A DNA stretch of 64,000 nt, taken from assembly GCA_964534275.1 (NCBI GenBank), contig CAZHQG010000003.1, positions 124,001 to 188,000 on the forward strand. The letters run 5' to 3'. The position numbers and the translations under genes were made by a program. This document shows, in pieces, positions 1 through 8,854 of the stretch (its first letter is position 1; each line of letters starts with the position of its first letter). The stretch is from HRBIN30 sp964534275. GTDB lineage: Bacteria > Desulfobacterota > Binatia > HRBIN30. The notes beneath the pieces were generated by a model that did no database searches, was not told the origin of the DNA, and worked only from the letters and a program-made list of their open reading frames with translations.

Positions 1-316
1 GCTTTCGCCCTGCCTCGAGGAGGTTCAGTAATCCGATGATGTTGACACCAGCATCGAACAGCGGATCGGCTACGGAGCGGCGCACGTCCATTTGGGCAGC
101 ATGGTGACAGAGCACCTCCGGCCGTTCTTTCGCCATCAAGTCTTCGATCAACCCGGAGCGCACGTCCAACACATGGAGTTTGGCGCGTGCCGGTACGTTC
201 TCTTCTCGGCCGGACGACAGATCGTCCACAATCACCACGTCGTGCCCTTCGCGCACGAACGCTTCGCCGACATGAGAGCCAATGAACCCCGCGCCTCCCG
301 TCACCAGAATCTTCAT
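1..316 (-). CDS. NAD-dependent epimerase, GalE-like (N-terminal fragment, cut by window edge)
   Basis: About 105 codons are visible. The N-terminus has the Rossmann dinucleotide-binding motif TGGAGFIGSH at residues 6-15, then a VDDLSSG stretch (NAD-specific acidic turn) and an HHAAQMDVRRSV stretch typical of UDP-glucose 4-epimerase-type extended SDRs. The catalytic YxxxK lies beyond the window edge, so the substrate cannot be read. The start ATG shares an ATGA overlap with the stop of the UDP-xylose synthase gene upstream, so the two are probably translationally coupled. The likely role is nucleotide-sugar interconversion for surface polysaccharide. It could equally be another extended SDR, such as a dTDP-glucose dehydratase-like protein. 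Confidence 0.8.
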   Translation of the reverse strand, partial: MKILVTGGAGFIGSHVGEAFVREGHDVVIVDDLSSGREENVPARAKLHVLDVRSGLIEDLMAKERPEVLCHHAAQMDVRRSVADPLFDAGVNIIGLLNLLEAGRK

Positions 317-1272
317 CGTCCCTCCGTTCCCAGCAATTGACGAAAGTACTCGATGGTGCGCTCCAGTCCCTCTTCCAGAGGCACCCGTGGTTCCCATCCA
401 AGGAGGGTGCGCGCACGCGTGATATCCGGCTGGCGAATGTGGGGGTCGTCCTTGGTGCGTTCGTCACGCGGTGAGACGAATACGATCTCCGACTTCCCGC
501 CAGTAAGCCGCTGCACCACACGAGCAAATTCTAAAACGGTCATTTCTCGCGGATTGCCCAAGTTCACCGGTTCGACGATGTCGGAGTGGAGCAAGCGGAC
601 GATCCCCTCGACCAGGTCGCTCACGTAGCAAAAGCTGCGTGTGCGGGATCCGTCGTCATACACGGTTAGCGGTTCCCCTCGCAGTCCCTGAGCGATGAAA
701 TTCGTCACCACCCGGCCATCGTCCGCACGCATACGCGGGCCGTACGTATTGAAAATCCGCACGATCCGCGTGTCGATGCCATGATAACGGTGGTAAGCCA
801 TGGTCATGGCCTCGGCGAAACGCTTCGATTCGTCATACACGCCGCGTGGCCCGATTGGATTTACGTTCCCCCAATACGTTTCCGGTTGGGGGTGCACCTG
901 GGGATCCCCGTACACTTCCGAGGTGGAGGCCAACAAAAACTTCGCACGATGTTGGCGTGCAAGACCGAGCGCCTTGTGCGTCCCCAAGGCACCGACCTTG
1001 AGCGTCTTGATCGGCTCGCGCAAGTAATCGACGGGGCTGGGCAAGGAAGCCAAGTGCAAGATGGCATCCAAGTGACCGTCGACGTAAATGTACTCGGTCA
1101 CGTCGTGTTTGACGAAGCGAAATCGCTCATGGCCGAGCAGGTGCGCGATGTTGCGCGGGTGGGACGTAAAAAAATTGTCCATGGCGATGACTTCGTGACC
1201 GTCAGCCAGAAGCCGATCGCACAAATGGGATCCGATGAAACCTGCGCCACCCGTAATGAGAATGCGTGCCAT
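313..1272 (-). CDS. UDP-glucuronate decarboxylase (UDP-xylose synthase), extended SDR
   Basis: 319 residues. It converts UDP-glucuronate to UDP-xylose in the cytoplasm. The sequence shows TGGAGFIGSHL at the N-terminus, MDNFFTS after strand 2, the STSEVYGDP catalytic segment and the YDESKR form of YxxxK. Together with the NTYGPRM segment these are hallmarks of the UXS family. It follows UDP-glucose dehydrogenase with a 1-bp TGATG overlap, which is the expected order of the pathway UDP-Glc to UDP-GlcA to UDP-Xyl. The ATG at 1272 was chosen because it begins the Rossmann fold at residue 3; a longer in-frame extension upstream lies inside the dehydrogenase gene and has no domain content. Confidence 0.93.
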   Translation of the reverse strand: MARILITGGAGFIGSHLCDRLLADGHEVIAMDNFFTSHPRNIAHLLGHERFRFVKHDVTEYIYVDGHLDAILHLASLPSPVDYLREPIKTLKVGALGTHKALGLARQHRAKFLLASTSEVYGDPQVHPQPETYWGNVNPIGPRGVYDESKRFAEAMTMAYHRYHGIDTRIVRIFNTYGPRMRADDGRVVTNFIAQGLRGEPLTVYDDGSRTRSFCYVSDLVEGIVRLLHSDIVEPVNLGNPREMTVLEFARVVQRLTGGKSEIVFVSPRDERTKDDPHIRQPDITRARTLLGWEPRVPLEEGLERTIEYFRQLLGTEGR

Positions 1273-2585
1273 CAAGGTTTTACTGGTCGGCGCCCAATCG
1301 AGTAGTACACGAACCCACGGGCCGCCATGTCCTCGGGATCGTAAATATTTCGACCGTCGAAAATCACCGGGTGCTTCATCAACTGTTTCATGCGGTCGAA
1401 GTCCGGCCGGCGGAACTCGTTCCACTCGGTCACGATCAGCAAGGCGTCGGCTCCACGAAGGGCGTCGTAGTTCACCCGATGATAATGGATCCGGTCGCCA
1501 AAGATTTTTTTTGCCTCGCCGAGGGCTTCGGGATCGTGGGCGTGCACCTCTGCTCGAGCCCGAAGCAACGCCTCGATAATCGTGATCGACGGTGCCTCGC
1601 GCATGTCGTCCGTCCGCGGCTTGAACGCGAGCCCCCACACCGCGAAGCGCATTCCGCGCAAGTATTCGCCAAAGTGTTGCATGACCTTTTCCACGAGCAA
1701 CTGTTTTTGGCGCGCGTTGACCTCTTCGGCGGCACGGAGCATGCGAAAATCCAGCCCGTACTGCTCTGCCGTGCGAATCACTGCTTTGACATCTTTCGGG
1801 AAACACGATCCCCCGTAACCCACGCCAGGGAACAGGAAATGCTGCCCGATCCGCCGATCGAACCCGACACCGCGCCGCACATCGTCGATGTTTGCGCCCA
1901 CTCGCTCGCACAAGTTGGCGAATTCGTTCATCAACGAAATCCGCGCTGCAAGCATGGAATTCGCACAGTACTTGGTCATTTCGGCACTTGCCGTGCTCAT
2001 GAACAAGATCGGCTGCTCGGTTCGCACGAACGGTTCGTAGAGTTCTCGGAGCAACTCCCGAGCGCGCTCGCTGTCGGTGCCGATGACCACACGATCGGGC
2101 TTCATGAAATCTTCGATCGCGGCACCTTCTTTCAAAAACTCGGGATTCGAGACGACATCGAACGGGTGTCGCGTACGCGACGCAATGACCTGCCGAATTC
2201 GCTCCGCCGTACCCACCGGCACGGTGCTCTTTGTCACGATGACCTTGTAGCCGTCCATCGCCTCGGCGATTTCGGCAGCCACCCGGATCACCGCTCCTAG
2301 GTCCGCACTGCCGTCATCTCCTTGCGGCGTACCCACGGCAATAAAACAAAGCAGCGACCTACGAACCGCGTCCGCTAAGTCCGTCGTGAACGACAAACGC
2401 CCTTCGGCCACGTTCCGGCGAATCAACTCCTCCAAGCCGGGCTCGTAAATGGGAACTTCTCCACGCTTCAGGCGTTCGATCTTGTCGGCATCGATGTCGA
2501 CGCACACGACATCATTGCCGCTTTCAGCGAAACACGTCCCTGCCACGAGGCCAACATAGCCCGTGCCAATGACGCAGAGCTTCAT
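1272..2585 (-). CDS. ugd: UDP-glucose 6-dehydrogenase
   Basis: 437 residues, normal length for the family. It oxidises UDP-glucose to UDP-glucuronate with two NAD+ per turn. The N-terminal Rossmann motif GTGYVGLV is at residues 7-14. The catalytic cysteine lies in the signature GVGYGGSCFPKD, and the C-terminal UDP-binding domain has the GLAFKPRTDDMREAP signature. It is the first gene of a short unit that continues into UDP-xylose synthase and an epimerase, so it supplies acidic and pentose sugars for the polysaccharide locus to the right. The gap of about 118 bp upstream to the preceding GT2 gene may hold a promoter, but no convincing one was recognised. Confidence 0.96.
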   Translation of the reverse strand: MKLCVIGTGYVGLVAGTCFAESGNDVVCVDIDADKIERLKRGEVPIYEPGLEELIRRNVAEGRLSFTTDLADAVRRSLLCFIAVGTPQGDDGSADLGAVIRVAAEIAEAMDGYKVIVTKSTVPVGTAERIRQVIASRTRHPFDVVSNPEFLKEGAAIEDFMKPDRVVIGTDSERARELLRELYEPFVRTEQPILFMSTASAEMTKYCANSMLAARISLMNEFANLCERVGANIDDVRRGVGFDRRIGQHFLFPGVGYGGSCFPKDVKAVIRTAEQYGLDFRMLRAAEEVNARQKQLLVEKVMQHFGEYLRGMRFAVWGLAFKPRTDDMREAPSITIIEALLRARAEVHAHDPEALGEAKKIFGDRIHYHRVNYDALRGADALLIVTEWNEFRRPDFDRMKQLMKHPVIFDGRNIYDPEDMAARGFVYYSIGRRPVKP

Positions 2586-2703
2586 GACTCCTCCTCCCGG
2601 AACCTGTGGGCTCCCACAACGTACCGCGCCGGCTGGTGGGAACCTTGTGTTGCAAAGCAGGCAAGCAAAGTGGCGCTACTGCTAGCCCGGCTTCCCCATG
2701 AGG

Positions 2704-3657
2704 TCAACGCGGCGGTGCCGTTCGTTTCCAGGCCAGCCGGTAAACGGGCTTCCGTTGTGACTCATAGTAGGTTCGCACCAACAGCTCGCCGAGCAGGCCC
2801 ATCGTTACGAACTGCAGTCCGACGATCGTCAGCAAAATCCCCAACCACACCAACGGTCGGCTTGCGAGCGCCACGCCCAACACGAGTCGCTCAAAGCCCA
2901 GCACTCCCGTAATGCCCAAACCAGCCACGCTGCAAAGTAAACCCAGCGAGCCAAACACCTGAATGGGCCGCGTCGAGTAACTGGTGAGGAACTTCACTGC
3001 TGCCAGGTCGAGCAGCACCTTCCAGGTCCGCGACAGCCCGTATTTGGATTGCCCCGCAAGCCGCGGGCGGTGTTGAACGCGAACCTCACAAATGCGCGCG
3101 CCCAGGTCGCTCGCGAGCGCCGGAATGAAGCGATGCATTTCCCCGTACAGCCGCAGTTCCGCCACCACCTCCCGTCGGATCGCTTTCAAGGTGCAACCAT
3201 AATCGTGCAAGTGGACGCCCGTGAGCCACCCAATAAGCCAGTTCGCGACCGCAGAGGGAATGCGGCGGGTCCAAAACGCATCCTGCCTGGGCCAGCGCCA
3301 GCCAGCCGCGACATCCCATCCTTGCCGGATCTTCTCTACGAGAGCCGGGATTTCCGCCGGCACGTTTTGCCCGTCAGCGTCCAGCGTCACGACGATGTCG
3401 CCACGCGCATGGTCAAAACCCGCCGCAAGCGCTGCAGTTTGACCGTAATTGCGAGCGAGATGTAGGACGTGCACGCGCGCGTCGCCGCTCAGTTGGTCTA
3501 ACAACTCTCCACTTCCGTCGGTGCTGCCGTCATCCACGTAAACGATTTCGAACGGCTGACCGAGCTTCTCGAGCGCTTCCACCAGCTCGCGGTGCAGCGG
3601 CAAGAGATTCGGAGCCTCGTTGTAAACGGGCAACACCGCGGAGACGACCGGCTTCAT
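2704..3657 (-). CDS. Family 2 glycosyltransferase, polyprenyl-phosphate type (GtrB/DPM1-like)
   Basis: 317 residues from the ATG at 3657, which overlaps the kinase stop as ATGA. The GT-A domain starts at residue 3 (SAVLPVYNEA), with VYVDDGSTDGS and the metal-binding DAD in VTLDADGQN. Two C-terminal transmembrane segments (roughly residues 225-250 and 258-285) follow the LAGQSKYG motif. This layout is that of enzymes moving a sugar from UDP- or GDP-sugar to undecaprenyl phosphate at the inner face of the membrane. It is coupled to housekeeping genes upstream, so a role in the adjacent polysaccharide pathway is inferred from family only. An in-frame upstream extension of 20 residues is unlikely because it is Arg/Pro-rich and overlaps the kinase gene. 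Confidence 0.88.
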   Translation of the reverse strand: MKPVVSAVLPVYNEAPNLLPLHRELVEALEKLGQPFEIVYVDDGSTDGSGELLDQLSGDARVHVLHLARNYGQTAALAAGFDHARGDIVVTLDADGQNVPAEIPALVEKIRQGWDVAAGWRWPRQDAFWTRRIPSAVANWLIGWLTGVHLHDYGCTLKAIRREVVAELRLYGEMHRFIPALASDLGARICEVRVQHRPRLAGQSKYGLSRTWKVLLDLAAVKFLTSYSTRPIQVFGSLGLLCSVAGLGITGVLGFERLVLGVALASRPLVWLGILLTIVGLQFVTMGLLGELLVRTYYESQRKPVYRLAWKRTAPPR

Positions 3658-4580
3658 GCGCCGTCGATGTCTGTGAGGCTCACAAACTGGCGGTAGCGGC
3701 GCTCGATTTGCTCCCACGTGAGTGTTTTGAGCCGCCGCAAACCGAAATCCTCCACCACGAAGGAAGCGACCACGCTGCCAAACACAATTGCCTCACGCAA
3801 AGCGCGCTCGGACCGCTCCTTCGACCGCGCCAAGGCTCCCATGAACGCTCCGGCAAACGTATCCCCTGCGCCGGTAGGGTCGAACACTTCTTCGAGCGGA
3901 AATGCTGGCACCGCAAACACGGAGTCGGGAGAAAACTGGATCACCCCATACTCGCCGCGCTTGATCAGGACGCGCTCTGGCCCCATTTGCAGCAAGCGGC
4001 GGGCTGCCTTGACCACGTTCGTTTCGCCGCTCAGCAATCGCGCCTCTTCGTCGTTGATGATCAGCACATGAACGCGGCTGAGCAGGCGTTCCAGCGCGGG
4101 ACGCGAGCTGGCAATCCAATGATTCATCGTATCGCAACCAACGAGACCCGGGGCGCTGAGCTGGTCCAGCACATCGCTTTGCAGCTCCGGATCGATATTT
4201 GCCAGAAACACGTACTGCGCGTCGCGATACGCGGCCGGGAGGCGTGGCCGAAAATCGCCAAACACGCCGAGTTCTAGCTCGAGCGTGTCGCGCTTGTTCA
4301 TGTCCTCATGGTATCGCCCCCGCCAAAAACCTGTTTTCCCCTGGCGCGTCTCCAAGCCTGCGAGGTCGATTCCTCGCCGAGCGAGGAATGCCCGCTCTTC
4401 GGCAGGGAAGTCTTCTCCAACAGCCGCCACCATCTGTACAGGGGAAAAAAAACTTGCTGCGATGGAAAAGTAAGTAGCGGATCCACCCACAGTACGTTCC
4501 ACCGAGCCATGGGGAGTTTCCAAACTGTCCATGAACACGGAGCCCACCACAAGAATGCTCAACTCTCTCTCCTTTCCCAT
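3654..4580 (-). CDS. PfkB-family carbohydrate/nucleoside kinase
   Basis: 308 residues. This is a ribokinase-fold kinase that phosphorylates a sugar or nucleoside hydroxyl with ATP. It has the N-terminal GGSATYFS substrate-binding region, the NDEE form of the NxxE motif in the middle, and the catalytic anion-hole signature DPTGAGDTF near the C-terminus. The start at 4580 (MGKERE) is preferred because it places the first beta strand at residue 7. The reading frame is open further upstream only through the MTA phosphorylase gene, with which it overlaps by 22 bp. Linkage to MTA phosphorylase makes adenosine or a related salvage product a reasonable substrate guess, but the substrate is not readable from sequence. 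Confidence 0.85.
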   Translation of the reverse strand: MGKERELSILVVGSVFMDSLETPHGSVERTVGGSATYFSIAASFFSPVQMVAAVGEDFPAEERAFLARRGIDLAGLETRQGKTGFWRGRYHEDMNKRDTLELELGVFGDFRPRLPAAYRDAQYVFLANIDPELQSDVLDQLSAPGLVGCDTMNHWIASSRPALERLLSRVHVLIINDEEARLLSGETNVVKAARRLLQMGPERVLIKRGEYGVIQFSPDSVFAVPAFPLEEVFDPTGAGDTFAGAFMGALARSKERSERALREAIVFGSVVASFVVEDFGLRRLKTLTWEQIERRYRQFVSLTDIDGA

Positions 4581-5449
4581 CGTTCGATGAAACGTGCGAG
4601 GAGCGGTCGCAAATCGTGGCGCACGTGCTCCGGTATGCGCTCGGGCTCCGTGATAATGGCGTGCTCCAAAGCCTGCGCGCACAGGCAGTTCCGTTCCACC
4701 GGAAGGCGACCGGCTACCCCCGCCACGATTGTCCGCGCCAGCGCTACGTTTTCCTCAAGAATGCGCAGGACGTCGCCAATCGCGACGTCAGCCTCCGATT
4801 CGTGCCAACAATCGTAGTCGGTCGCCAGGGCTAACGTCGCGAAACACAACTCGGCCTCCCGGGCGAGCTTGGCTTCCTGCACATTGGTCATTCCAATGAC
4901 GTCCGCACCCCATTGGCGGTAGAGGCGCGACTCTGCCCGGGTGGAGAACTGTGGCCCTTCCATACAAAGGTAGGTTCCGCCTTCGTGTACGGTAGCGCCC
5001 GCGGCGCGCGCGACCTCCACCAGAAGACGCGAAAAGACCGGGCACACAGGATCGGCAAAGCTGACGTGGGCAACGATCCCGTTGCCAAAAAAGGTGCTCG
5101 GTCGACGGGAAGTGCGGTCGATAAACTGATCAGGAACCACGAGATGTCCGGGACGAATTTCTTCCCGCAAACTTCCGACCGCACTCACGGCTAGGACCCA
5201 CTCGGCGCCCAAGTGCTTCAGTCCCCAGATGTTTGCCCGGAAATTGATCTCCGAAGGCAGTAGCCGGTGGCCGCGTCCATGCCGAGGGAGAAACACTGCA
5301 CGAACAGCACCTAGTTTGCCGATCACGTAATCGTCCGACGGATGCCCAAACGGGGTCGCCAACTGGACGTGCTCGACCTCCTGCAAGCCCGCAAGTTCGT
5401 ACAAGCCACTGCCGCCGATAATGCCGATCGTGCGCAAAGTGTCCGCCAA
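4559..5449 (-). CDS. mtnP: S-methyl-5'-thioadenosine phosphorylase
   Basis: 296 residues, the normal size for the trimeric PNP/MTAP family. It phosphorolyses methylthioadenosine to adenine and 5-methylthioribose-1-phosphate. Seen are the N-terminal GIIGGSGLYE phosphate loop, PRHGRGHRLLPSEINFRAN (phosphate and ribose binding), SAVGSL, and the C-terminal MTNVQEAKLA and ALATDYDCW segments that distinguish MTAP from other PNPs. It is followed by the overlapping PfkB kinase gene and preceded by a lipid-kinase-like gene 4 bp away, so it sits in a housekeeping operon. Some MTAP-family members also act on inosine or guanosine. Confidence 0.93.
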   Translation of the reverse strand: MADTLRTIGIIGGSGLYELAGLQEVEHVQLATPFGHPSDDYVIGKLGAVRAVFLPRHGRGHRLLPSEINFRANIWGLKHLGAEWVLAVSAVGSLREEIRPGHLVVPDQFIDRTSRRPSTFFGNGIVAHVSFADPVCPVFSRLLVEVARAAGATVHEGGTYLCMEGPQFSTRAESRLYRQWGADVIGMTNVQEAKLAREAELCFATLALATDYDCWHESEADVAIGDVLRILEENVALARTIVAGVAGRLPVERNCLCAQALEHAIITEPERIPEHVRHDLRPLLARFIERWERRES

Positions 5450-5453
5450 CGTG

Positions 5454-6389
5454 TCACTCCTGAACGATCGTGAGGACAGGTCCCGCCTCTAACCGAAGTT
5501 CAAGAACCGCGTCCAACACATCGCCGTCGATCATGTAATGAGTCGGGCGTTCGAACTCAACGGATACCCGCTTTGCCAGGTTATCGTACAACGTTGGGAT
5601 TTCGAGCGGGCAACCGCTGCGGAGTCGATGGAGCCGCACGATCACTTGCGCTGCTCCGACGTAGCCAGCAAGCAAATGGAAGTATCCTCGCTTTCTGGTG
5701 GCCAAGTAAGTCGCAACAAATCCGAGCCCGATGTCACGGATGCTGCTGGCATACAAAACATTGTAATTTCGGTGAGGAACGCGTTCTCCGTCACAATCGA
5801 TGTCGGCCCGAAACCCCTGTAAGATGCGGCGCGCCAAGCTTCCTCCCACGAATCCGGAAGCAATCGCTCGACCCAACCAATACGCCGCAGCCCAACGCCC
5901 ACGCCCGCGGCCCCCATAGTACACGTGCAAGAAGTTCACGATCACCCCACAGCCGACCATGAATCCATGGTAAGCGGGCGGCACGTGGATCAACTGCCGC
6001 TCGGTGGTGCGCAAAGGCCGACCCGATGCGTAGGTCTCCGCTACGTGTGCAAGCACTTTTTCGGGTGGCCCCCGACGCACGCCCACCGACCGAGCAATGG
6101 TGTTCATCGAACCTCCCCGCAAGGGCAAGAACCACGGAAGGGGCTGGTCGTTGTAGGCGCGCACCAATGCCGACAATGCGCGAAAGAAGCTCCCGTCGCC
6201 CCCGCAGACGGCAACAATGTCCACCTTGCGTTCCGCGCACAACTGTGCGGCATGGTCGAGTTCCTCCAGCGTGCGCGGACAAAGAACGAACCCGTGCTTG
6301 GCAGCTGCCTTCTTTAGCCGCTCTTCGATGTGATGGTCGGACCGATTGCGGCCCGCGTGCGGGTTCACCAGAACCGCGATCCCTGGCAC
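5454..6389 (-). CDS. Diacylglycerol/lipid kinase family protein (DAGK catalytic fold, YegS/LCB5-like)
   Basis: 311 residues. The N-terminal domain has VNPHAGRN, the nucleotide-binding GGDGSFF at about residues 63-69 and GGSMNTIARS near residue 92, the counterparts of the GGDGT and GGTxNxxA motifs of the DAGK_cat family. The C-terminal beta domain ends in YMIDGDVL. These enzymes phosphorylate a lipid hydroxyl such as diacylglycerol, sphingoid base or undecaprenol. A serine replaces the usual threonine in both motifs (GGDGS, GGS). It lies 4 bp upstream of mtnP and about 25 bp downstream of rlmN, in the same direction. Which lipid it uses cannot be told. Confidence 0.82.
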   Translation of the reverse strand: MPGIAVLVNPHAGRNRSDHHIEERLKKAAAKHGFVLCPRTLEELDHAAQLCAERKVDIVAVCGGDGSFFRALSALVRAYNDQPLPWFLPLRGGSMNTIARSVGVRRGPPEKVLAHVAETYASGRPLRTTERQLIHVPPAYHGFMVGCGVIVNFLHVYYGGRGRGRWAAAYWLGRAIASGFVGGSLARRILQGFRADIDCDGERVPHRNYNVLYASSIRDIGLGFVATYLATRKRGYFHLLAGYVGAAQVIVRLHRLRSGCPLEIPTLYDNLAKRVSVEFERPTHYMIDGDVLDAVLELRLEAGPVLTIVQE

Positions 6390-6413
6390 TCTCGAACCCC
6401 CGGGGGCCGGACC

Positions 6414-7571
6414 TCAGGCTGCCGGCACCTGATGCGCGCTCGGATCTGCCTGGTCCTGCACCGGCGCCTCGGACCTGTTCGCCAACGCCAACTGCCCGCA
6501 GGCGGCTTGTACGTCGACTCCTCGACTGCGGCGAACGGTCGCATGCAGACCGGATTGCAACAGCGCCTCTTGAAAACGGCGGACCTCCGACTCCTCCGGC
6601 CTCCGATAAGGGGCACCAGGAAAAGGATTGAACGGAATGAGATTCACCTTTGCGCGCACGCCGCGAAGCAAGGTGGAAAGGCGTTCCGCATCGGCGGCGC
6701 GATCGTTGACTCCCGCCAAAAGCACGTACTCGAAAGTAATCCGCCGCCGCTGCGGTAACGGAAGCCTCCGGCACGCTGCCACAAGTTGTGTCAGTGGGTA
6801 GCGCCGATTGATGGGCATCAGCTCCGAACGGAGCTCGTCGGTCGTGGCCGTGAGAGACACCGCCAGTTGCACCGGAGTTTCCCGCACCAACCGTTCCATT
6901 TGCGGAACCAAACCAGCGGTCGACACCGTAATGCGGCGGCCCGATAGCGCAAAGCCCCACTCTGCGGTGAGAACCTGGATTGCCTCCACAAGGTTGTCGT
7001 AGTTCGCGAGCGGCTCGCCCATGCCCATGAAGACAATGTTGGTTAGCCGTTCTGTCGGCCGCAGCAGTCGGCGCGCACCGGTCACTTGGGCCAAAATCTC
7101 TGCCGCAGATAGGTTCCGGCGGAGCCCAAGCTGTGCCGTAGCGCAAAACCGGCAACCCATACCACAGCCAGCTTGTGACGAAACGCACAAGGTGAGGCGG
7201 GGCGGATCGGGAATGATGACCGTTTCCACTTCCGCTCCTCGCTCGAAGCGAAAGAGCAACTTCCGCGTATCGTCCTGCGAACGCGCCACGGCTACCGGTT
7301 CCGGCCGAACGATCCGAAAGTGCTCTTCGAGCGCCTCTCGGAGAGCCCGCGGCACGTTGCTCATGTCGGCAAACGACACGGCATCGTCCCGGTAGACCCA
7401 ACCGAGAATTTGTTGCTCGCGGTACCGGGGTTCACCCCGCGCCGTGAGCCAGCGGTGAAGTGCCGAGGGCGTCAGCGCTACGCGGTCCGACGCTCTCGAG
7501 CGCTCTCGCTCAACAGATTTCGGATTCGCTGAAGAAGAAGGCAATTTCCCACTTTGCCGTTTCCGGCCCAT
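6414..7571 (-). CDS. rlmN: Dual-specificity 23S rRNA (A2503-C2)/tRNA (A37-C2) methyltransferase, radical SAM
   Basis: About 385 residues. It methylates C2 of A2503 in 23S rRNA, and A37 of some tRNAs, by a radical-SAM ping-pong mechanism. The cluster-binding CxxxCxxC appears as AGCGMGCRFCATAQ. The segments MGMGEP and SLTATTDE and the second catalytic cysteine in GVDVQAACGQL are all present. The N-terminal segment LTPSALHRWLTARGEPRYREQQILGWVY is a typical RlmN start region. No ATG, GTG or TTG lies just before it, so the start is taken as the ATG at 7571 (an alternative is 7580). This makes the gene overlap the end of ndk by about 60 bp. Confidence 0.92.
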   Translation of the reverse strand: MGRKRQSGKLPSSSANPKSVERERSRASDRVALTPSALHRWLTARGEPRYREQQILGWVYRDDAVSFADMSNVPRALREALEEHFRIVRPEPVAVARSQDDTRKLLFRFERGAEVETVIIPDPPRLTLCVSSQAGCGMGCRFCATAQLGLRRNLSAAEILAQVTGARRLLRPTERLTNIVFMGMGEPLANYDNLVEAIQVLTAEWGFALSGRRITVSTAGLVPQMERLVRETPVQLAVSLTATTDELRSELMPINRRYPLTQLVAACRRLPLPQRRRITFEYVLLAGVNDRAADAERLSTLLRGVRAKVNLIPFNPFPGAPYRRPEESEVRRFQEALLQSGLHATVRRSRGVDVQAACGQLALANRSEAPVQDQADPSAHQVPAA

Positions 7572-7926
7572 CGGAACCATGCACGGCGTTCTTCTCCACG
7601 TCCGTGCCGAAATCTCCCCGGATCGTGCCCTTGGGCGCCTTGGTCGAGTCGGTTGGACCCATGATTTCCCGGTTCCGTGCGATGGCGTTTTCGCCTTCCA
7701 AAACCGCGACGAGCACCGGACCCGAGGACATGAACCGGACAAGGTCCTGGTAAAACGGGCGCTCCCGATGCACCGCGTAGAAGCGCGCAGCCGTCTCCGG
7801 CGCCAACCGGAGCATTTTCGCTGCCGCGATCCTGAGCCCAGCGGCTTCGAAGCGGCGCAGGATCTCTCCAATCACACGCTTTTGCACTGCATCCGGCTTG
7901 ATGATCGAGAGGGTTCGTTCCGTCAT
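7510..7926 (-). CDS. ndk: Nucleoside diphosphate kinase
   Basis: 138 residues, a standard NDK. It transfers the gamma phosphate from ATP to NDPs through a phosphohistidine. The N-terminus TLSIIKPDAV, the segment YAVHRERPFY, GPTDSTKAPKGTIRGDFG and the active-site histidine in NAVHGSD are all intact. It lies between sucD (28 bp upstream) and rlmN (overlapping downstream), all on the same strand. It links nucleotide supply to the CoA ligase alpha subunit in one likely transcript. Confidence 0.97.
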   Translation of the reverse strand: MTERTLSIIKPDAVQKRVIGEILRRFEAAGLRIAAAKMLRLAPETAARFYAVHRERPFYQDLVRFMSSGPVLVAVLEGENAIARNREIMGPTDSTKAPKGTIRGDFGTDVEKNAVHGSDGPETAKWEIAFFFSESEIC

Positions 7927-7954
7927 GATCGTGTCTCCTCGAAGCTAGCGCCGT

Positions 7955-8854
7955 CTACCGCGCGCCGGAAGCGCGCTTTCCCCATTGCTCCAAAGCCTGT
8001 TTCATGGTGCTGCCCAGTTCTGCGGGGCTGCGGGCGACAAACATCCCGGCGGCTTCGAAAGCGCGGAACTTTTCCGCTGCTGTACCCTTACCGCCGGCAA
8101 TGATGGCCCCTGCATGTCCCATCCGTTTCCCCGGGGGCGCGGTAGCACCGGCCACGAAACCAACCACTGGCTTGGTCATGTGCGCCTTTACGTAGGTAGC
8201 TGCTTCCTCTTCGGCTGTGCCACCAATTTCCCCGATTAAAATCACGCCCTCGGTATCCGGGTCGCGCTCGAACATTTCCAAAACATCAATAAAGCCGGTG
8301 CCTGCCACCGGATCACCACCGATTCCGACACAAGTCGATTGGCCGAGCCCCAGTTGTGTGAGCTGGTGCACCGCTTCATACGTGAGCGTGCCACTGCGCG
8401 ACACCACTCCGATCGTACCCGGCCGATGGATGTATCCAGGCATGATCCCAATTTTGCACTGGCCTGGCGTAATCACCCCGGGGCAGTTTGGCCCGATGAG
8501 GCGCGTGTTCCGGCCGGCAAGGTATCGCTTGACGCGCACCATGTCCAAAATGGGGATGCCCTCCGTAATACACACCACCAACCGAACGCCTGCATCTGCC
8601 GCCTCCATGATGGCGTCGGCAGCAAACGGCGGCGGGACGTAAATCACCGAGGCATCCGCGCCTGTTGCACGCACCGCTTGCTCGACCGTGTCGAAGATGG
8701 GAATGCCTTCGAAGTCCGTGCCGCCCTTTCCGGGGGTGACGCCTGCAACCATTTGCGTTCCGTACTCGCGGCACGCCCGCGTGTGAAACTGGCCAGTGGC
8801 CCCAGTGATTCCTTGAGTGAGGACACGCGTATGCTTATCGACGAGAATGCTCAC
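7955..8854 (-). CDS. sucD: Succinyl-CoA ligase (ADP/GDP-forming) alpha subunit
   Basis: 299 residues from a GTG start at 8854 that is preceded by a GAGGGAG Shine-Dalgarno sequence; an upstream in-frame ATG would add 11 residues that run through this ribosome-binding site. It catalyses the CoA-binding half of succinyl-CoA to succinate conversion in the TCA cycle. The CoA-binding Rossmann domain has QGITGATGQFHT, the ligase domain has IGPNCPG and GGTAEEEAA, and the phosphohistidine loop RMGHAGAII is intact. The beta subunit gene sucC, normally directly upstream, is absent; an untranslated stretch of about 330 bp and a DedA gene are found there instead. Confidence 0.95.
   Translation of the reverse strand: MSILVDKHTRVLTQGITGATGQFHTRACREYGTQMVAGVTPGKGGTDFEGIPIFDTVEQAVRATGADASVIYVPPPFAADAIMEAADAGVRLVVCITEGIPILDMVRVKRYLAGRNTRLIGPNCPGVITPGQCKIGIMPGYIHRPGTIGVVSRSGTLTYEAVHQLTQLGLGQSTCVGIGGDPVAGTGFIDVLEMFERDPDTEGVILIGEIGGTAEEEAATYVKAHMTKPVVGFVAGATAPPGKRMGHAGAIIAGGKGTAAEKFRAFEAAGMFVARSPAELGSTMKQALEQWGKRASGAR

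Noticed and set aside
1266..2300. Plus-strand open frame of 344 codons opposite ugd
   Set aside because: It lacks domain content, and the minus-strand frame is an intact UDP-glucose dehydrogenase.
5791..7401. Long minus-strand open frame (536 codons) across the lipid-kinase and rlmN genes
   Set aside because: Out of frame with both recognised genes, Arg/Gly-rich and without motifs; both true genes have full family signatures.
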